Part shown: piece after piece, positions 8,647 through 16,514 of the stretch
Numbering within the stretch: the stretch's first letter is position 1
Layout of the letters: each line of letters starts with the position of its first letter
The notes under the pieces: generated by a model
What the model saw: the letters and a program-made list of their open reading frames with translations, nothing else
What the model was told of the DNA's origin: nothing
The model's database searches: none
Assembly (NCBI GenBank): GCA_017463155.1
Contig: JAFTPT010000022.1
Location: 1 to 32,028, forward strand
DNA length: 32,028 bases
Direction: 5' to 3'
From: Blautia sp.
GTDB lineage: Bacteria > Bacillota > Clostridia > Lachnospirales > Lachnospiraceae
Program-made: the position numbers and the translations under genes

Positions 8647-9084
8647 ATGTTAAACATTTATTTTGGAAATATGCCGGATTCTATCTACAATACGACAGTT
8701 TTTTTCAAAAATGATTACGAGGATGAATGGATCCTGGATCCACTTGTCAAGGAAATGATATTGGATGTTGACAAATCCGAGGTTCTTGATAGTGGCGTGA
8801 TCGACAGCCCGGTCCTCGGAAAGATTCCTCCGCTTGGTTTGTCAGGAGGGGTAAAAACATTGATTCTGGTCCTGTTTGAGCCGGGAAAGGTTTTTAATGC
8901 TTCAACCTGCGGAGACAACTGTGCCAAATGGCTACTGAAAATTGCTGAGCATGAGGACCGCACAGTCAATCTCCGTCATATCATGGATTTCGGACGTGAA
9001 CCGATAGAAATAAAGATCCTGAATAACGGTGAGATTGTTCATTCGATGAAGGAGCTTACCGAGACAGCAATCGAGTACTTGTGA
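8647..9084 (+). CDS. DUF4869 domain-containing protein, function unknown
   Basis: A 145-aa protein recognised as a DUF4869 member from MLNIYFGNMPDSIYN, the SPVLGKIPPLGLSGGVKTLIL stretch and the FNASTCGDNCAKWLL segment with two cysteines. No enzymatic motif, signal peptide or membrane segment is visible. ATG at 8647 was preferred to the in-frame ATG at 8632 because GGAG lies 9 nt before it and the family N-terminus begins there. It lies 9 nt before a P-loop protein gene; I recall the two families as frequent neighbours in Clostridia, which suggests a functional pair. The role is unknown, and no link to CRISPR is shown beyond proximity. Confidence 0.75.
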   Translation: MLNIYFGNMPDSIYNTTVFFKNDYEDEWILDPLVKEMILDVDKSEVLDSGVIDSPVLGKIPPLGLSGGVKTLILVLFEPGKVFNASTCGDNCAKWLLKIAEHEDRTVNLRHIMDFGREPIEIKILNNGEIVHSMKELTETAIEYL

Positions 9085-9093
9085 GGTGATCAT

Positions 9094-9537
9094 ATGAAGG
9101 GGATACATCGTATCATCATTCAGAACAAGCGCCTTCGCTATGATTTTGAGGTGAGACGGAATTTGACTGTCATCCGGGGAGACAGTGCGACCGGCAAGAC
9201 AACGCTGATTGATATGATCCAGGAATACAATGATAATGGGGATGCGAGCAGCATTGAACTTGCATCAGACAAACAGTGCTTTGTATTACAAGGGGCCACA
9301 TGGAAGGGGCAGTTGACGGAAATCAATGACAGCATTGTTTTTATCGATGACGGAAATGCGTTTGTGTCCTCAGATGAATTTGCTGAGACGATTCGTAATA
9401 CAGATAATTACTACGTGATTGTGACAAGAGAAGGGCTTTCTAATCTTCCATATAGTGTGGAAGAGATTTACGGAATTCGCCTCAGCGGCAGATATGGCGG
9501 CTTAAAGCAGAAATATAATGAATTTTACAGAATTTAA
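9094..9537 (+). CDS. P-loop ATP-binding protein partnered with DUF4869, apparently C-terminally truncated
   Basis: A 147-aa protein with a Walker A motif GDSATGKT at residues 29-36 and a Walker B-like SIVFIDDGN strand, followed by NYYVIVTREGLSNLPYSVEEIYGI. As I recall the family, full-length members continue about 100-150 residues past the NEFY segment with a second acidic, Toprim-like part (motifs of the type VVEDSNSG). Here the frame stops two residues after NEFY and a strong terminator begins at the stop codon. This looks like a 3' truncation, though a natural short form cannot be excluded. GAGGTGAT precedes the ATG. Function unknown. Confidence 0.65.
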   Translation: MKGIHRIIIQNKRLRYDFEVRRNLTVIRGDSATGKTTLIDMIQEYNDNGDASSIELASDKQCFVLQGATWKGQLTEINDSIVFIDDGNAFVSSDEFAETIRNTDNYYVIVTREGLSNLPYSVEEIYGIRLSGRYGGLKQKYNEFYRI

Positions 9538-9578
9538 CAAGACAGGGAACAAGACAGCCCCCTGTCTTGTTATTTTTT
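9537..9578 (+). terminator. Rho-independent terminator after the P-loop gene
   Basis: An 11-bp perfect stem (ACAAGACAGGG at 9537-9547, CCCTGTCTTGT at 9560-9570) and 12-nt loop are followed by a T-rich tail (TATTTTTTAT). It overlaps the stop codon of the P-loop gene and marks the end of the A+T-rich segment. Confidence 0.85.
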
Positions 9579-9596
9579 ATCCAGTGGTTTCGAACT

Positions 9597-9620
9597 GCGT
9601 TCTGGAACGCGGAGCGTTCC
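9597..9620. repeat. Small overlapping hairpins
   Basis: GGAACGC (9604-9610) pairs with GCGTTCC (9614-9620) around a 3-nt loop. The first arm could alternatively pair with GCGTTC at 9597-9602. The two stems are mutually exclusive. No function is assigned. Confidence 0.4.
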
Positions 9621-9663
9621 ACCTGCTTTGGATAACCCCTGGCCGACAGCTGTGATTCCACGG

Positions 9664-9927
9664 CGAGCGCCGCATGCCGCGTTGGGGGGAGTACAGAGAT
9701 ATGCTGGCTGCGTAGGGACACTTCGCAGTCGACGCCAGGGATCGCGAGCATAGTTTCATACGTGCAGGCCGCCTTGGATCACATAACGTTACACAATCAA
9801 CAGTCCAGAGTTTTGATCCAAGGCTTGGCCGGAGCGTATGATAATCAATGGCGGAGCGATCCCAAGGAGACAAGCGTGTCCCGGGCAGCCACATATCTCG
9901 TCCCCCCCCAGGCAGCATGCAAGCGAG
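9664..9927. repeat. Giant imperfect palindrome, candidate structured RNA or MITE-like element
   Basis: Two ~115-nt arms (9664-9781 and 9814-9927) are imperfect reverse complements across almost their whole length, around a 32-nt centre. Matching blocks from the middle outward: GCCTTGGATCA with TGATCCAAGGC (perfect 11 bp), GGCC/GGCC with CATACG/CGTATG, GGGATCGC with GCGATCCC, GGGACAC with GTGTCCC, GAGATATG..TGGCT with AGCCACATATCTC, GGGGGG with CCCCCC, and GCATGC with GCATGC. Arm 1 can also fold with upstream sequence (CCCTGGCC-GAC near 9637 with GTC-GAC-GCCAGGG near 9728). No conserved protein is encoded on either strand. It occupies most of the 490-bp gap between the P-loop gene and the DUF362 gene. 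Confidence 0.7.
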
Positions 9928-9964
9928 CCCAGATTAATACCTTAAATTAGATCATGCAAGATAG

Positions 9965-9994
9965 TTGCACATCCTTTTTCAGGAGTGGTATGAT
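9965..9994 (+). promoter_or_regulatory. Probable SigA-type promoter of the DUF362-kinase operon
   Basis: TTGCAC (9965-9970), an 18-nt spacer and TATGAT (9989-9994) with an extended TGG just upstream. It lies 72 nt before the DUF362 start codon, leaving a short leader that contains the CTGCCGTGTGCGGGTG region. Confidence 0.65.
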
Positions 9995-10065
9995 AGATAT
10001 ATACCCTGCCGTGTGCGGGTGTGACATGATCATTAACAAAAACTACAGAAATGGAGGGCACAAGT

Positions 10066-11064
10066 ATGGCAGTTAAGATCGTACCAGGAACAGGCGGAGA
10101 GAAATACATCCCTTATCATGCAAGAAAAGGCAACGAATCCATCGTATATTTTACCAGGGATCTGTCGGCGGCAGGCCTTCAGAAGATCTATGACAAGGTC
10201 AGCGCAAACCTCACGGGTAAAGTGGGCATCAAGCTTCACACCGGTGAGAAGAACGGCCCGAACATCATCCCCCGTGACTGGGTGGAGGCGCTTGTGAAGG
10301 ACCGCCTTCCCGAGGCGAACATCGTGGAGACCAACACCTACTACGAGGGCGACCGCTACACCACCGAGCAGCACCGCGAGACCCTCAAGGTCAACGGCTG
10401 GACCTTCTGCCCGGTGGACATCATGGACGAGGACGGCACTACCACGCTTCCGGTCGCGAACGCCAAATGGATCCCCGAGATCACGGTGGGCAGCCACATG
10501 ACGTCCTATGATTCCCTGCTTGCGCTTACGCATTTCAAAGGCCATATGATGGGCGGCTTCGGCGGCTCCAACAAAAACATCGGCATCGGCTGCGCGGACG
10601 GCCGGATCGGCAAGAAGGACATCCACACCGTGGTCGGCTCCGACAACATGTGGAGTATCGCCGAGGAGGAGCTGATGGAGCGGATGACCGAATCCACCAA
10701 GGGCACCATCGATTTCTTCGGAAAGAACATTTCCTACATCAACGTGCTGCGGAACATGTCCGTGTCCTGCGACTGTGAGGGCGTGGAGGCGGAGCCTGTC
10801 GTGACGCCGAATATCGGCATCGTGGCTTCCCTCGACATCCTGGCGGCCGACGCGGCTTCCGTGGACCTGGTCTACGCACTGGATCAGAAGGACCGCTCCG
10901 CCCTGGTGGAGCGCATGGAGACCCGGCACGGCCTCCGGCAGCTGACCTATATGAAGGAGATGGGCATGGGCAACGACCGCTACGTGCTGATCGACCTTGA
11001 CAACGACGAAAAACGGATCCTCCCGGCGGACGCCGTGGCGGATGTGAAACCCTTCGAGGGCTGA
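10066..11064 (+). CDS. DUF362 domain-containing protein
   Basis: A 332-aa protein with DUF362 hallmarks: VGIKLHTGEKNGPN near residue 54, TNTYYEGDRYTT, SLLALTHFKGHMMGGFGGS and the NIGIGCADGRIGK glycine/cysteine segment. DUF362 proteins are uncharacterised; some carry ferredoxin domains, which are absent here. ATG at 10066 was chosen because GGAGG lies 9 nt upstream, rather than the ATG at 10051, which overlaps that site. No signal peptide or membrane segment. It is the first gene of the probable operon that continues with a sensor kinase after a 76-nt gap. Its biochemical role is unknown. Confidence 0.85.
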   Translation: MAVKIVPGTGGEKYIPYHARKGNESIVYFTRDLSAAGLQKIYDKVSANLTGKVGIKLHTGEKNGPNIIPRDWVEALVKDRLPEANIVETNTYYEGDRYTTEQHRETLKVNGWTFCPVDIMDEDGTTTLPVANAKWIPEITVGSHMTSYDSLLALTHFKGHMMGGFGGSNKNIGIGCADGRIGKKDIHTVVGSDNMWSIAEEELMERMTESTKGTIDFFGKNISYINVLRNMSVSCDCEGVEAEPVVTPNIGIVASLDILAADAASVDLVYALDQKDRSALVERMETRHGLRQLTYMKEMGMGNDRYVLIDLDNDEKRILPADAVADVKPFEG

Positions 11065-11140
11065 GAGATCAAAACGCTCCGCGAGGATGCGCACTGCGCG
11101 TAAAGAGGAAGTGCTGCCCTCATGGAAGAAGGAGATAACC

Positions 11141-14100
11141 ATGAATCCTGTACTGCAGAACAAATATCATTGCATTTTTACGGTCAGCGTCCCGCAGGAC
11201 TTTGCCCGGGGGCTGAAGACGGACCCGGAGACGGAGATCCCGGAGGCACGGCAGTATTTTACGAAGCTGGTCGAGGCGCATGTGGAGCCTTATTTCAGGG
11301 AATGGTTCGAGCGTCTGCTGGATCCGGAAGGCCTTGTGGAGGCTTTTCAGGCGGAGGACAGCCATGAGCATGAGTACATTCATGCGGACGGAGAGCAGAA
11401 GACCTGGATGCGCTGCGCCGTGGACGTGACGGCACGAGGAGAAAAAAATGAGCCGGCGGAGCTGCTGATCTGCGTCAAGGACATTGACAGCGTCAAGCAG
11501 GAGCGGCTTCGTATCGAACAGAAGAAGGCGGAGCGGGAGCTGCTGGTCAACCAGGCCTTTGAGAACTCCAAGATCATGAAGTTCACCTTCTTTGTGCAGG
11601 AGGGCTACGGGCTGGCTTCCCAGGGCATCGAGGACCTGCACGGAGCACCGCGCAGGCTCGACGGCATGCCGGATTCTTTCCGGGATATGTTCGTAAAACC
11701 GGAATTCCACGCAATCCACGACGAGATGTACGCGAGGTGCATGCAGGGGATCAACCGGGCCAGCTGTGAGCTGGTGGATATCAACGACCACTGGACCCGT
11801 GTCACCCTGGAGATCGTGGAGTGGGACGACCAGGGGGTTCCTTCCATCGTGCTCGGCATCGTGGAGAACACGGACGAGCTTCACAAGGTCAAAAACGAGG
11901 CGGCCATCCTGGAGGAGGTCTGCCAGTTCGCAGTCAGGAACCGCTATGAGGAGGCTGACCTGATCGACATCGCAGCCGGTACCGTCCGGTCGGTCCTCGA
12001 GAACGAGCAGGGCAGGCAGTCCCTGTTCCATCATGAGCAGGCAGACGACTACGGACAGTGGATACGGGAGCTGGAGGAGACCTATGCCCTGACCGATGAG
12101 GACCGGGAATTGCTTACAACGCTTGAGCTTCCAAATCTGGTCCCCCTGCTCAAGGAAAACAGCAAGCATTCGATCCGCTGCCGTCTGAAGACCGGCGGAG
12201 AGGATTATACCTGGACACTGGTGGAATGTATTTTTTACAAGGGCGATGAGAACAAGATCATCATGCTGACCACCAATGTGCAGGAGGAAGAAAACGTCAA
12301 GAAAAGGCTGCGGGACGCGGCGGAGGAGGCCCAGGAGGCCAACCGTGCCAAGAGCGCGTTCCTGGCCAACATGAGCCACGAGATCCGGACGCCCATGAAC
12401 GCCATCGTGGGCATCAGCGAGATCCTGCTCGGCAAGCAGCTCCCGGAGGACGTGCTGATCGACATCAACACGATCCAGAATTCCGGCAGCAGCCTGCTTG
12501 GGATCATCAACGACATCCTGGACTTTTCCAAGATCGAGACCGGCAAATTCGAGATCAACGAGGTGGAGTACATGCTTCCTTCCATCCTGATGGACGTGAG
12601 CAACGTGATCTCGGTCCGGCTTTCCGGCCGCCCGGTCTACTTTATGATGGACATCGACCCGGCTCTGCCGAACCATTTTATCGGCGACGACATCCGTGTC
12701 AAGCAGATCCTGATGAACCTGATCGGAAACTCCGTCAAGTTTACCAAGGAAGGCTTTGTGGAACTTCGCGCCGAGGGGCATTTCCTGGAGGACCAGCTTC
12801 ACTACGAGCTGATGTTCGAGGTGCGGGACAGCGGGATCGGTATCAAGGAGGAAGATTTTGACAAGCTGTTCAAGACCTTCTCCCAGGTCGATACGCGCAA
12901 GAACCGGGCCATCACGGGCTCGGGCCTCGGGCTTTCGATCAGCAAGAACCTGGCCAACATGATGGATGGAGACCTGACGGTGGAGAGCGAGTACGGCAAG
13001 GGAAGCACCTTTACCGTGCGGATCATTCAGAAGGTAGAAACCTACGAGCGGATCGGCGAGGTGCACAGGAAGGATGTGCGGATGCTGATCTGCGAGCAGA
13101 ACGAGACCATCATCCACAGTATCCGGCGGACGCTTGAACGTCTGGAGATCGAATATGACATCTGCCGTGAGCCGGACAAGATCCGGAACTATGAGGGCAT
13201 GACCCACGTGATGGTACGCCGCAAGGTCTTCGGGAACATGCGGGAGAAGCTGGAGTTCATGTTCGAGCAGAAGAACATCTACCTGATCCTGGAGAACGAC
13301 GAGCACGCCGAAGGCCATTACATGAAATATAAACAGCTGCAGCTGCCGCTTCTGTGCATGCAGCTGATCAACGCGCTGAACGGGGAGGAGATCATCAGCA
13401 GTATCAAGAAGAAATCCTTCGACCGTTCCCAGATCGTGCCGCTTAGCTTTGCCAGGGTCCTGGTGGTCGATGACAACACCACCAACCTGCAGGTGGCGCA
13501 GGGCCTGATGGCGCCCTACAAGATGAAGATCGACGTGGCGACCAGCGGCTTCAAGGCCATCGAGCTGGTCAAGGCGATCCACTACGACGCCATTTTCATG
13601 GACCACATGATGCCGGAGATGGACGGCATCGAGACCGCGCATTATATCCGGGAGATCCCGGGCGATTACTACAAGAAGGTTCCGATCATCGCCCTGACGG
13701 CCAACGCCATGAGCGACGCCAAAAAGATGTTCATGGAATCAGGGATGGACGATTTTGTCGCCAAGCCCATCGAGATGACCGAGCTGAACCGGGTCCTCAA
13801 AAAATTCGTACAGCCGAACGCGCCGGAAGGTTACTTAAAGAAGATCGGCGTGCAGACACAGGCGCAGCCTGCGGGCAAAGAAAAGAACGCCTTCGGGATC
13901 GGTGCCGTATCCACCCTGCCGGTGGGCAGCGACATGGACGGACAGAGGCCGATGACCGTCTCCTACGCCGGGGATCCGGGCATCATGCCGCAGCTGTTGA
14001 TCCAGAACAACCAGCTTCTTTCCCAGAATATGCTGCTGCTGAAGCACCTGCTCGGAGAACCGATGGAAGAAGCTTCCCCCGTATCGCAGCAGATGATGGA

Positions 14101-14779
14101 CGATCCGTTTCTGCGGCCCTATGCTGCGCAGGGAGCTGTCGCTCCGGAACCGGAGAATGCGGAAGAACCGGAGGAGCAGGGCAGCTATGAGCAACTCCGG
14201 GATCACATCCCGGGGGTCGACATGCAGAAGAGCATCGAGATCTACGGCGGCTCCGTACCCATCTACCACAACATCCTGAAGACCTACTATTTTGACATCC
14301 TGGAGCGGGAGCCGAAGCTGCGCAAGATCTACGAGGACCGGGATATCCGGAACTTTACCATCTACGTGCACGCCATCAAGAGTGCTTCGCGGGGCGCCGG
14401 CGCCAACGAGCTGGCCGACATGGCCTATGAACTGGAGACGGCAGGCCGGAACAATGACTGGACCCGCATCCGGGCGCAGTTCGAGGGCTTCATGGACGAA
14501 CTTCACCGGATGGTGGAGAATGTTGGCAAATATGCCCGCAGGTATCTTCTGGAGGAGGATGCGGAGGAGCGGGAAAAAGCCGACCGTTTTGACGAGGTGA
14601 CCGTTTCCGAGATGAAGGCCGCCTGCGACGAGATGGACTACCTGCGGGTGGAGGAGCTGATCCAGAGGTTGCGCGAAAAGGAATATCCCGAGCCCCAGGA
14701 GAACCTGCTGAAATGCATGCAGCGGGCCTGTGAGGCTTTTTCCTACGAGGAACTCGAAAAACTGATCCGCGAGATATAA
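11141..14779 (+). CDS. Cytoplasmic hybrid sensor histidine kinase with receiver and HPt domains
   Basis: A 1212-aa phosphorelay protein. Residues 1-~390 contain PAS-like sensing segments and no transmembrane helix. The HisKA H-box SHEIRTPMNAIVG has H413. HATPase_c follows with the N box at N526 (LMNLIGNSVKF), the DSGIGI motif and GSGLGL at 593-598. About 645-760 is a receiver-like fold without the usual acidic pocket. A true receiver follows: D777/D778, phospho-acceptor D821 in FMDHMMPEMDG, and the Lys of AKPIE. After a Q/N/L-rich linker comes an HPt domain with H1077 (VHAIKSASRGAGA), then a helical tail. ATG at 11141 has AAGGAGAT before it; the longer frame from 11087 lacks a good site. It is probably co-expressed with the receiver-HD-GYP gene 34 nt downstream, a plausible phosphorelay output. 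The signal is unknown but should be intracellular. Confidence 0.93.
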   Translation: MNPVLQNKYHCIFTVSVPQDFARGLKTDPETEIPEARQYFTKLVEAHVEPYFREWFERLLDPEGLVEAFQAEDSHEHEYIHADGEQKTWMRCAVDVTARGEKNEPAELLICVKDIDSVKQERLRIEQKKAERELLVNQAFENSKIMKFTFFVQEGYGLASQGIEDLHGAPRRLDGMPDSFRDMFVKPEFHAIHDEMYARCMQGINRASCELVDINDHWTRVTLEIVEWDDQGVPSIVLGIVENTDELHKVKNEAAILEEVCQFAVRNRYEEADLIDIAAGTVRSVLENEQGRQSLFHHEQADDYGQWIRELEETYALTDEDRELLTTLELPNLVPLLKENSKHSIRCRLKTGGEDYTWTLVECIFYKGDENKIIMLTTNVQEEENVKKRLRDAAEEAQEANRAKSAFLANMSHEIRTPMNAIVGISEILLGKQLPEDVLIDINTIQNSGSSLLGIINDILDFSKIETGKFEINEVEYMLPSILMDVSNVISVRLSGRPVYFMMDIDPALPNHFIGDDIRVKQILMNLIGNSVKFTKEGFVELRAEGHFLEDQLHYELMFEVRDSGIGIKEEDFDKLFKTFSQVDTRKNRAITGSGLGLSISKNLANMMDGDLTVESEYGKGSTFTVRIIQKVETYERIGEVHRKDVRMLICEQNETIIHSIRRTLERLEIEYDICREPDKIRNYEGMTHVMVRRKVFGNMREKLEFMFEQKNIYLILENDEHAEGHYMKYKQLQLPLLCMQLINALNGEEIISSIKKKSFDRSQIVPLSFARVLVVDDNTTNLQVAQGLMAPYKMKIDVATSGFKAIELVKAIHYDAIFMDHMMPEMDGIETAHYIREIPGDYYKKVPIIALTANAMSDAKKMFMESGMDDFVAKPIEMTELNRVLKKFVQPNAPEGYLKKIGVQTQAQPAGKEKNAFGIGAVSTLPVGSDMDGQRPMTVSYAGDPGIMPQLLIQNNQLLSQNMLLLKHLLGEPMEEASPVSQQMMDDPFLRPYAAQGAVAPEPENAEEPEEQGSYEQLRDHIPGVDMQKSIEIYGGSVPIYHNILKTYYFDILEREPKLRKIYEDRDIRNFTIYVHAIKSASRGAGANELADMAYELETAGRNNDWTRIRAQFEGFMDELHRMVENVGKYARRYLLEEDAEEREKADRFDEVTVSEMKAACDEMDYLRVEELIQRLREKEYPEPQENLLKCMQRACEAFSYEELEKLIREI

Positions 14780-14813
14780 GGAGCGATCCTTTTCGCGGGA
14801 GAAGGATGATAAC

Positions 14814-15818
14814 ATGAACAAGCACACGATACTGGTCGTTGATGACAACCGGACAAACCTGCAGATCGTACGGGACGTCCTGGAAAAGAACTACACGCTG
14901 CTCCTTGCGAACAGCGGAGAAAGGGCACTCAAGTTTATTCAAAAACGAAAGCCGGACCTGATCCTGCTGGATCTGATGATGCCCGGGATGGACGGTAAGG
15001 AGACCTTCCGGGAGATCCGGAAGGAGCCGGAGAACACCGGCATTCCGGTGATCTTTCTCACTGCCAACCAGGACGAGGAGGCGGAGGTCGAATGTCTGGC
15101 CCTGGGTGCCAGCGATTTTATCACCAAGCCCATCGTTCCCCAGATCCTGGAGCGCCGGATCAGCAATACCATCGCCCTGGAGGAGCTGCAGAAGCACCTG
15201 CAGCAGAAGATTGACGAGAAGACGCAGGAGATCAAGACGCTGGCCCTGCAGTCGATCTACGCGATCGTACATACGCTCGAGGCCAAGGACGACGTGACCC
15301 GGGGCCATTCGGTCCGCGTCGCCGGCTTCAGCCGGGCACTGGCCGTGGAGATGGGGCTCGACGATACCAAGGTGGAGCAGGTGTACCAGACAGCGCTTCT
15401 GCACGACGTTGGCAAGATTGGCATTCCCGACGCGATCCTCAAGAAAAAGGGGCAGCTGACGGAGGAAGAGTTCACGATCATCAAGCAGCACACCACCATC
15501 GGCGCGGACATTCTGTCTACCATCAGCACCATGGATTTTCTACAGCAGGGCGCCCGCTATCACCATGAGCGCTATGACGGCCGGGGTTATCCCATGGGGC
15601 TTTCCGGAGAGCAGATCCCGCTCATCGGACGGATCATCGCCGTGGCGGACGTCTACGACGCGCTGATCAGCGAGCGGCAGTACAAGAATGCCATGGAAAA
15701 GTATTCCGCCCGGGACCAGCTATTAAAGAATTCCGGCTCGCAGTTCGACCCGGAGGTGCTTCGATGCTTTATCCGGCTATTGGATTCCGGCGTGCTGGAC
15801 GAGATTGAGAAGCTGTAA
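14814..15818 (+). CDS. Response regulator with HD-GYP domain, probable c-di-GMP phosphodiesterase
   Basis: 334 aa. The receiver domain (1-~120) has the acidic pair in VVDDN, phospho-acceptor D53 (LLDLMMPGMDG), and the Thr and Lys switch residues (FLTAN, TKPI). A coiled linker near 140-160 is followed by the HD-GYP domain: HD at 197-198 (LLHDVGKIGIPD), HH at 250-251 and GRGYP near 257-261, all needed for cyclic-di-GMP hydrolysis. It likely receives phosphate from the adjacent hybrid kinase and lowers c-di-GMP, tying the sensed signal to motility or biofilm decisions. Upstream GGAGAAGGATGATAAC supplies the ribosome binding site. Confidence 0.93.
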   Translation: MNKHTILVVDDNRTNLQIVRDVLEKNYTLLLANSGERALKFIQKRKPDLILLDLMMPGMDGKETFREIRKEPENTGIPVIFLTANQDEEAEVECLALGASDFITKPIVPQILERRISNTIALEELQKHLQQKIDEKTQEIKTLALQSIYAIVHTLEAKDDVTRGHSVRVAGFSRALAVEMGLDDTKVEQVYQTALLHDVGKIGIPDAILKKKGQLTEEEFTIIKQHTTIGADILSTISTMDFLQQGARYHHERYDGRGYPMGLSGEQIPLIGRIIAVADVYDALISERQYKNAMEKYSARDQLLKNSGSQFDPEVLRCFIRLLDSGVLDEIEKL

Positions 15819-15839
15819 TCAGAAATGGAGAAACAAAAA

Positions 15840-16433
15840 ATGAAAAAGATCCTGATCATCGATGCCTGTATGCGGAAAGAAGATTCCCGCACGGCGCTGC
15901 TTTGTAAAAAGGCAGTGGAGACCTTGAAAGAGCTTCATCCGGACTGGACATTTGAGCGGGTGGCCCTGGCGGACCTTCCGCTTCGGTATCTCGACAAGGA
16001 TTCCCTGACGGAAAGGGACGCTCTGCTTGCCGAAAAGCGCTATGACCATCCGAGGTTCGACCTGGCTCATCAGTTCCAGGAGGCGGACGGCATGATCGTG
16101 GCAGCGCCCTTCTGGGACCTGTCGTTCCCGGCGGCTCTGAAGGTCTACATTGAGAATGTATCGGTGGACGGCCTGACCTTCTACTGCGACGAGCAGGGAC
16201 TCCACGGCAAGTGCAGAGCAGCGTGGATGCTGCATCTTAGCACCCGGGGCGGCCTCTGGGACGAGGAAACGCGGCAGGATGAGCACTATCTGCGGGCACT
16301 CTGCGGATTCTTCGGCGTCGGCGCCTACCATGTGGTCGCGGCGGAGGGAATCGATATCGTGGGACTTGATCATGAGAAGATCCTGAAGGACGCGCTTTCG
16401 GAGACGGAGAAGGTCTGCCGGACGCTTGCATGA
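15840..16433 (+). CDS. Flavodoxin-fold NAD(P)H oxidoreductase, azoreductase-like
   Basis: A 197-aa FMN-dependent quinone/azo-compound reductase-type protein. The N-terminal strand KKILIIDACMRKEDSRT forms the FMN phosphate loop. APFWDLSFPAALKVYIENV followed by GLTF is the signature of the AcpD/NQO-like family. LSTRGG near 135 fits the isoalloxazine-contacting loop. ATG at 15840 has GGAG 9 nt upstream; the ORF can also be opened at 15825, which overlaps that site. It follows the HD-GYP gene by 21 nt and is probably co-transcribed. The physiological substrate is unknown. Confidence 0.85.
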   Translation: MKKILIIDACMRKEDSRTALLCKKAVETLKELHPDWTFERVALADLPLRYLDKDSLTERDALLAEKRYDHPRFDLAHQFQEADGMIVAAPFWDLSFPAALKVYIENVSVDGLTFYCDEQGLHGKCRAAWMLHLSTRGGLWDEETRQDEHYLRALCGFFGVGAYHVVAAEGIDIVGLDHEKILKDALSETEKVCRTLA

Positions 16434-16514
16434 GAAGAAAGCCCGGCGGACAGGGCATGGTTGGTGGTTTTTCAGAGCATACAGAGCCTGCATGGCAGGA
16501 GAAAGAAGGTCAAT

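Noticed and set aside
9590-9935. The gap as tmRNA, RNase P RNA, T-box, group I/II intron or known riboswitch
   Set aside because: None of the conserved core sequences I know for these RNAs is present on either strand.
9482-9950. Small ORFs on both strands in the gap after the P-loop gene
   Set aside because: They cross the terminator and the palindrome, have no ribosome binding sites and no recognisable domain.
11120-13642. An 840-codon open frame on the minus strand opposite the histidine kinase gene
   Set aside because: It is the mirror of a clear kinase with all catalytic motifs. The minus-strand product is rich in His/Leu/Asp/Val with no recognisable domain, a known artefact of GC-rich coding DNA.
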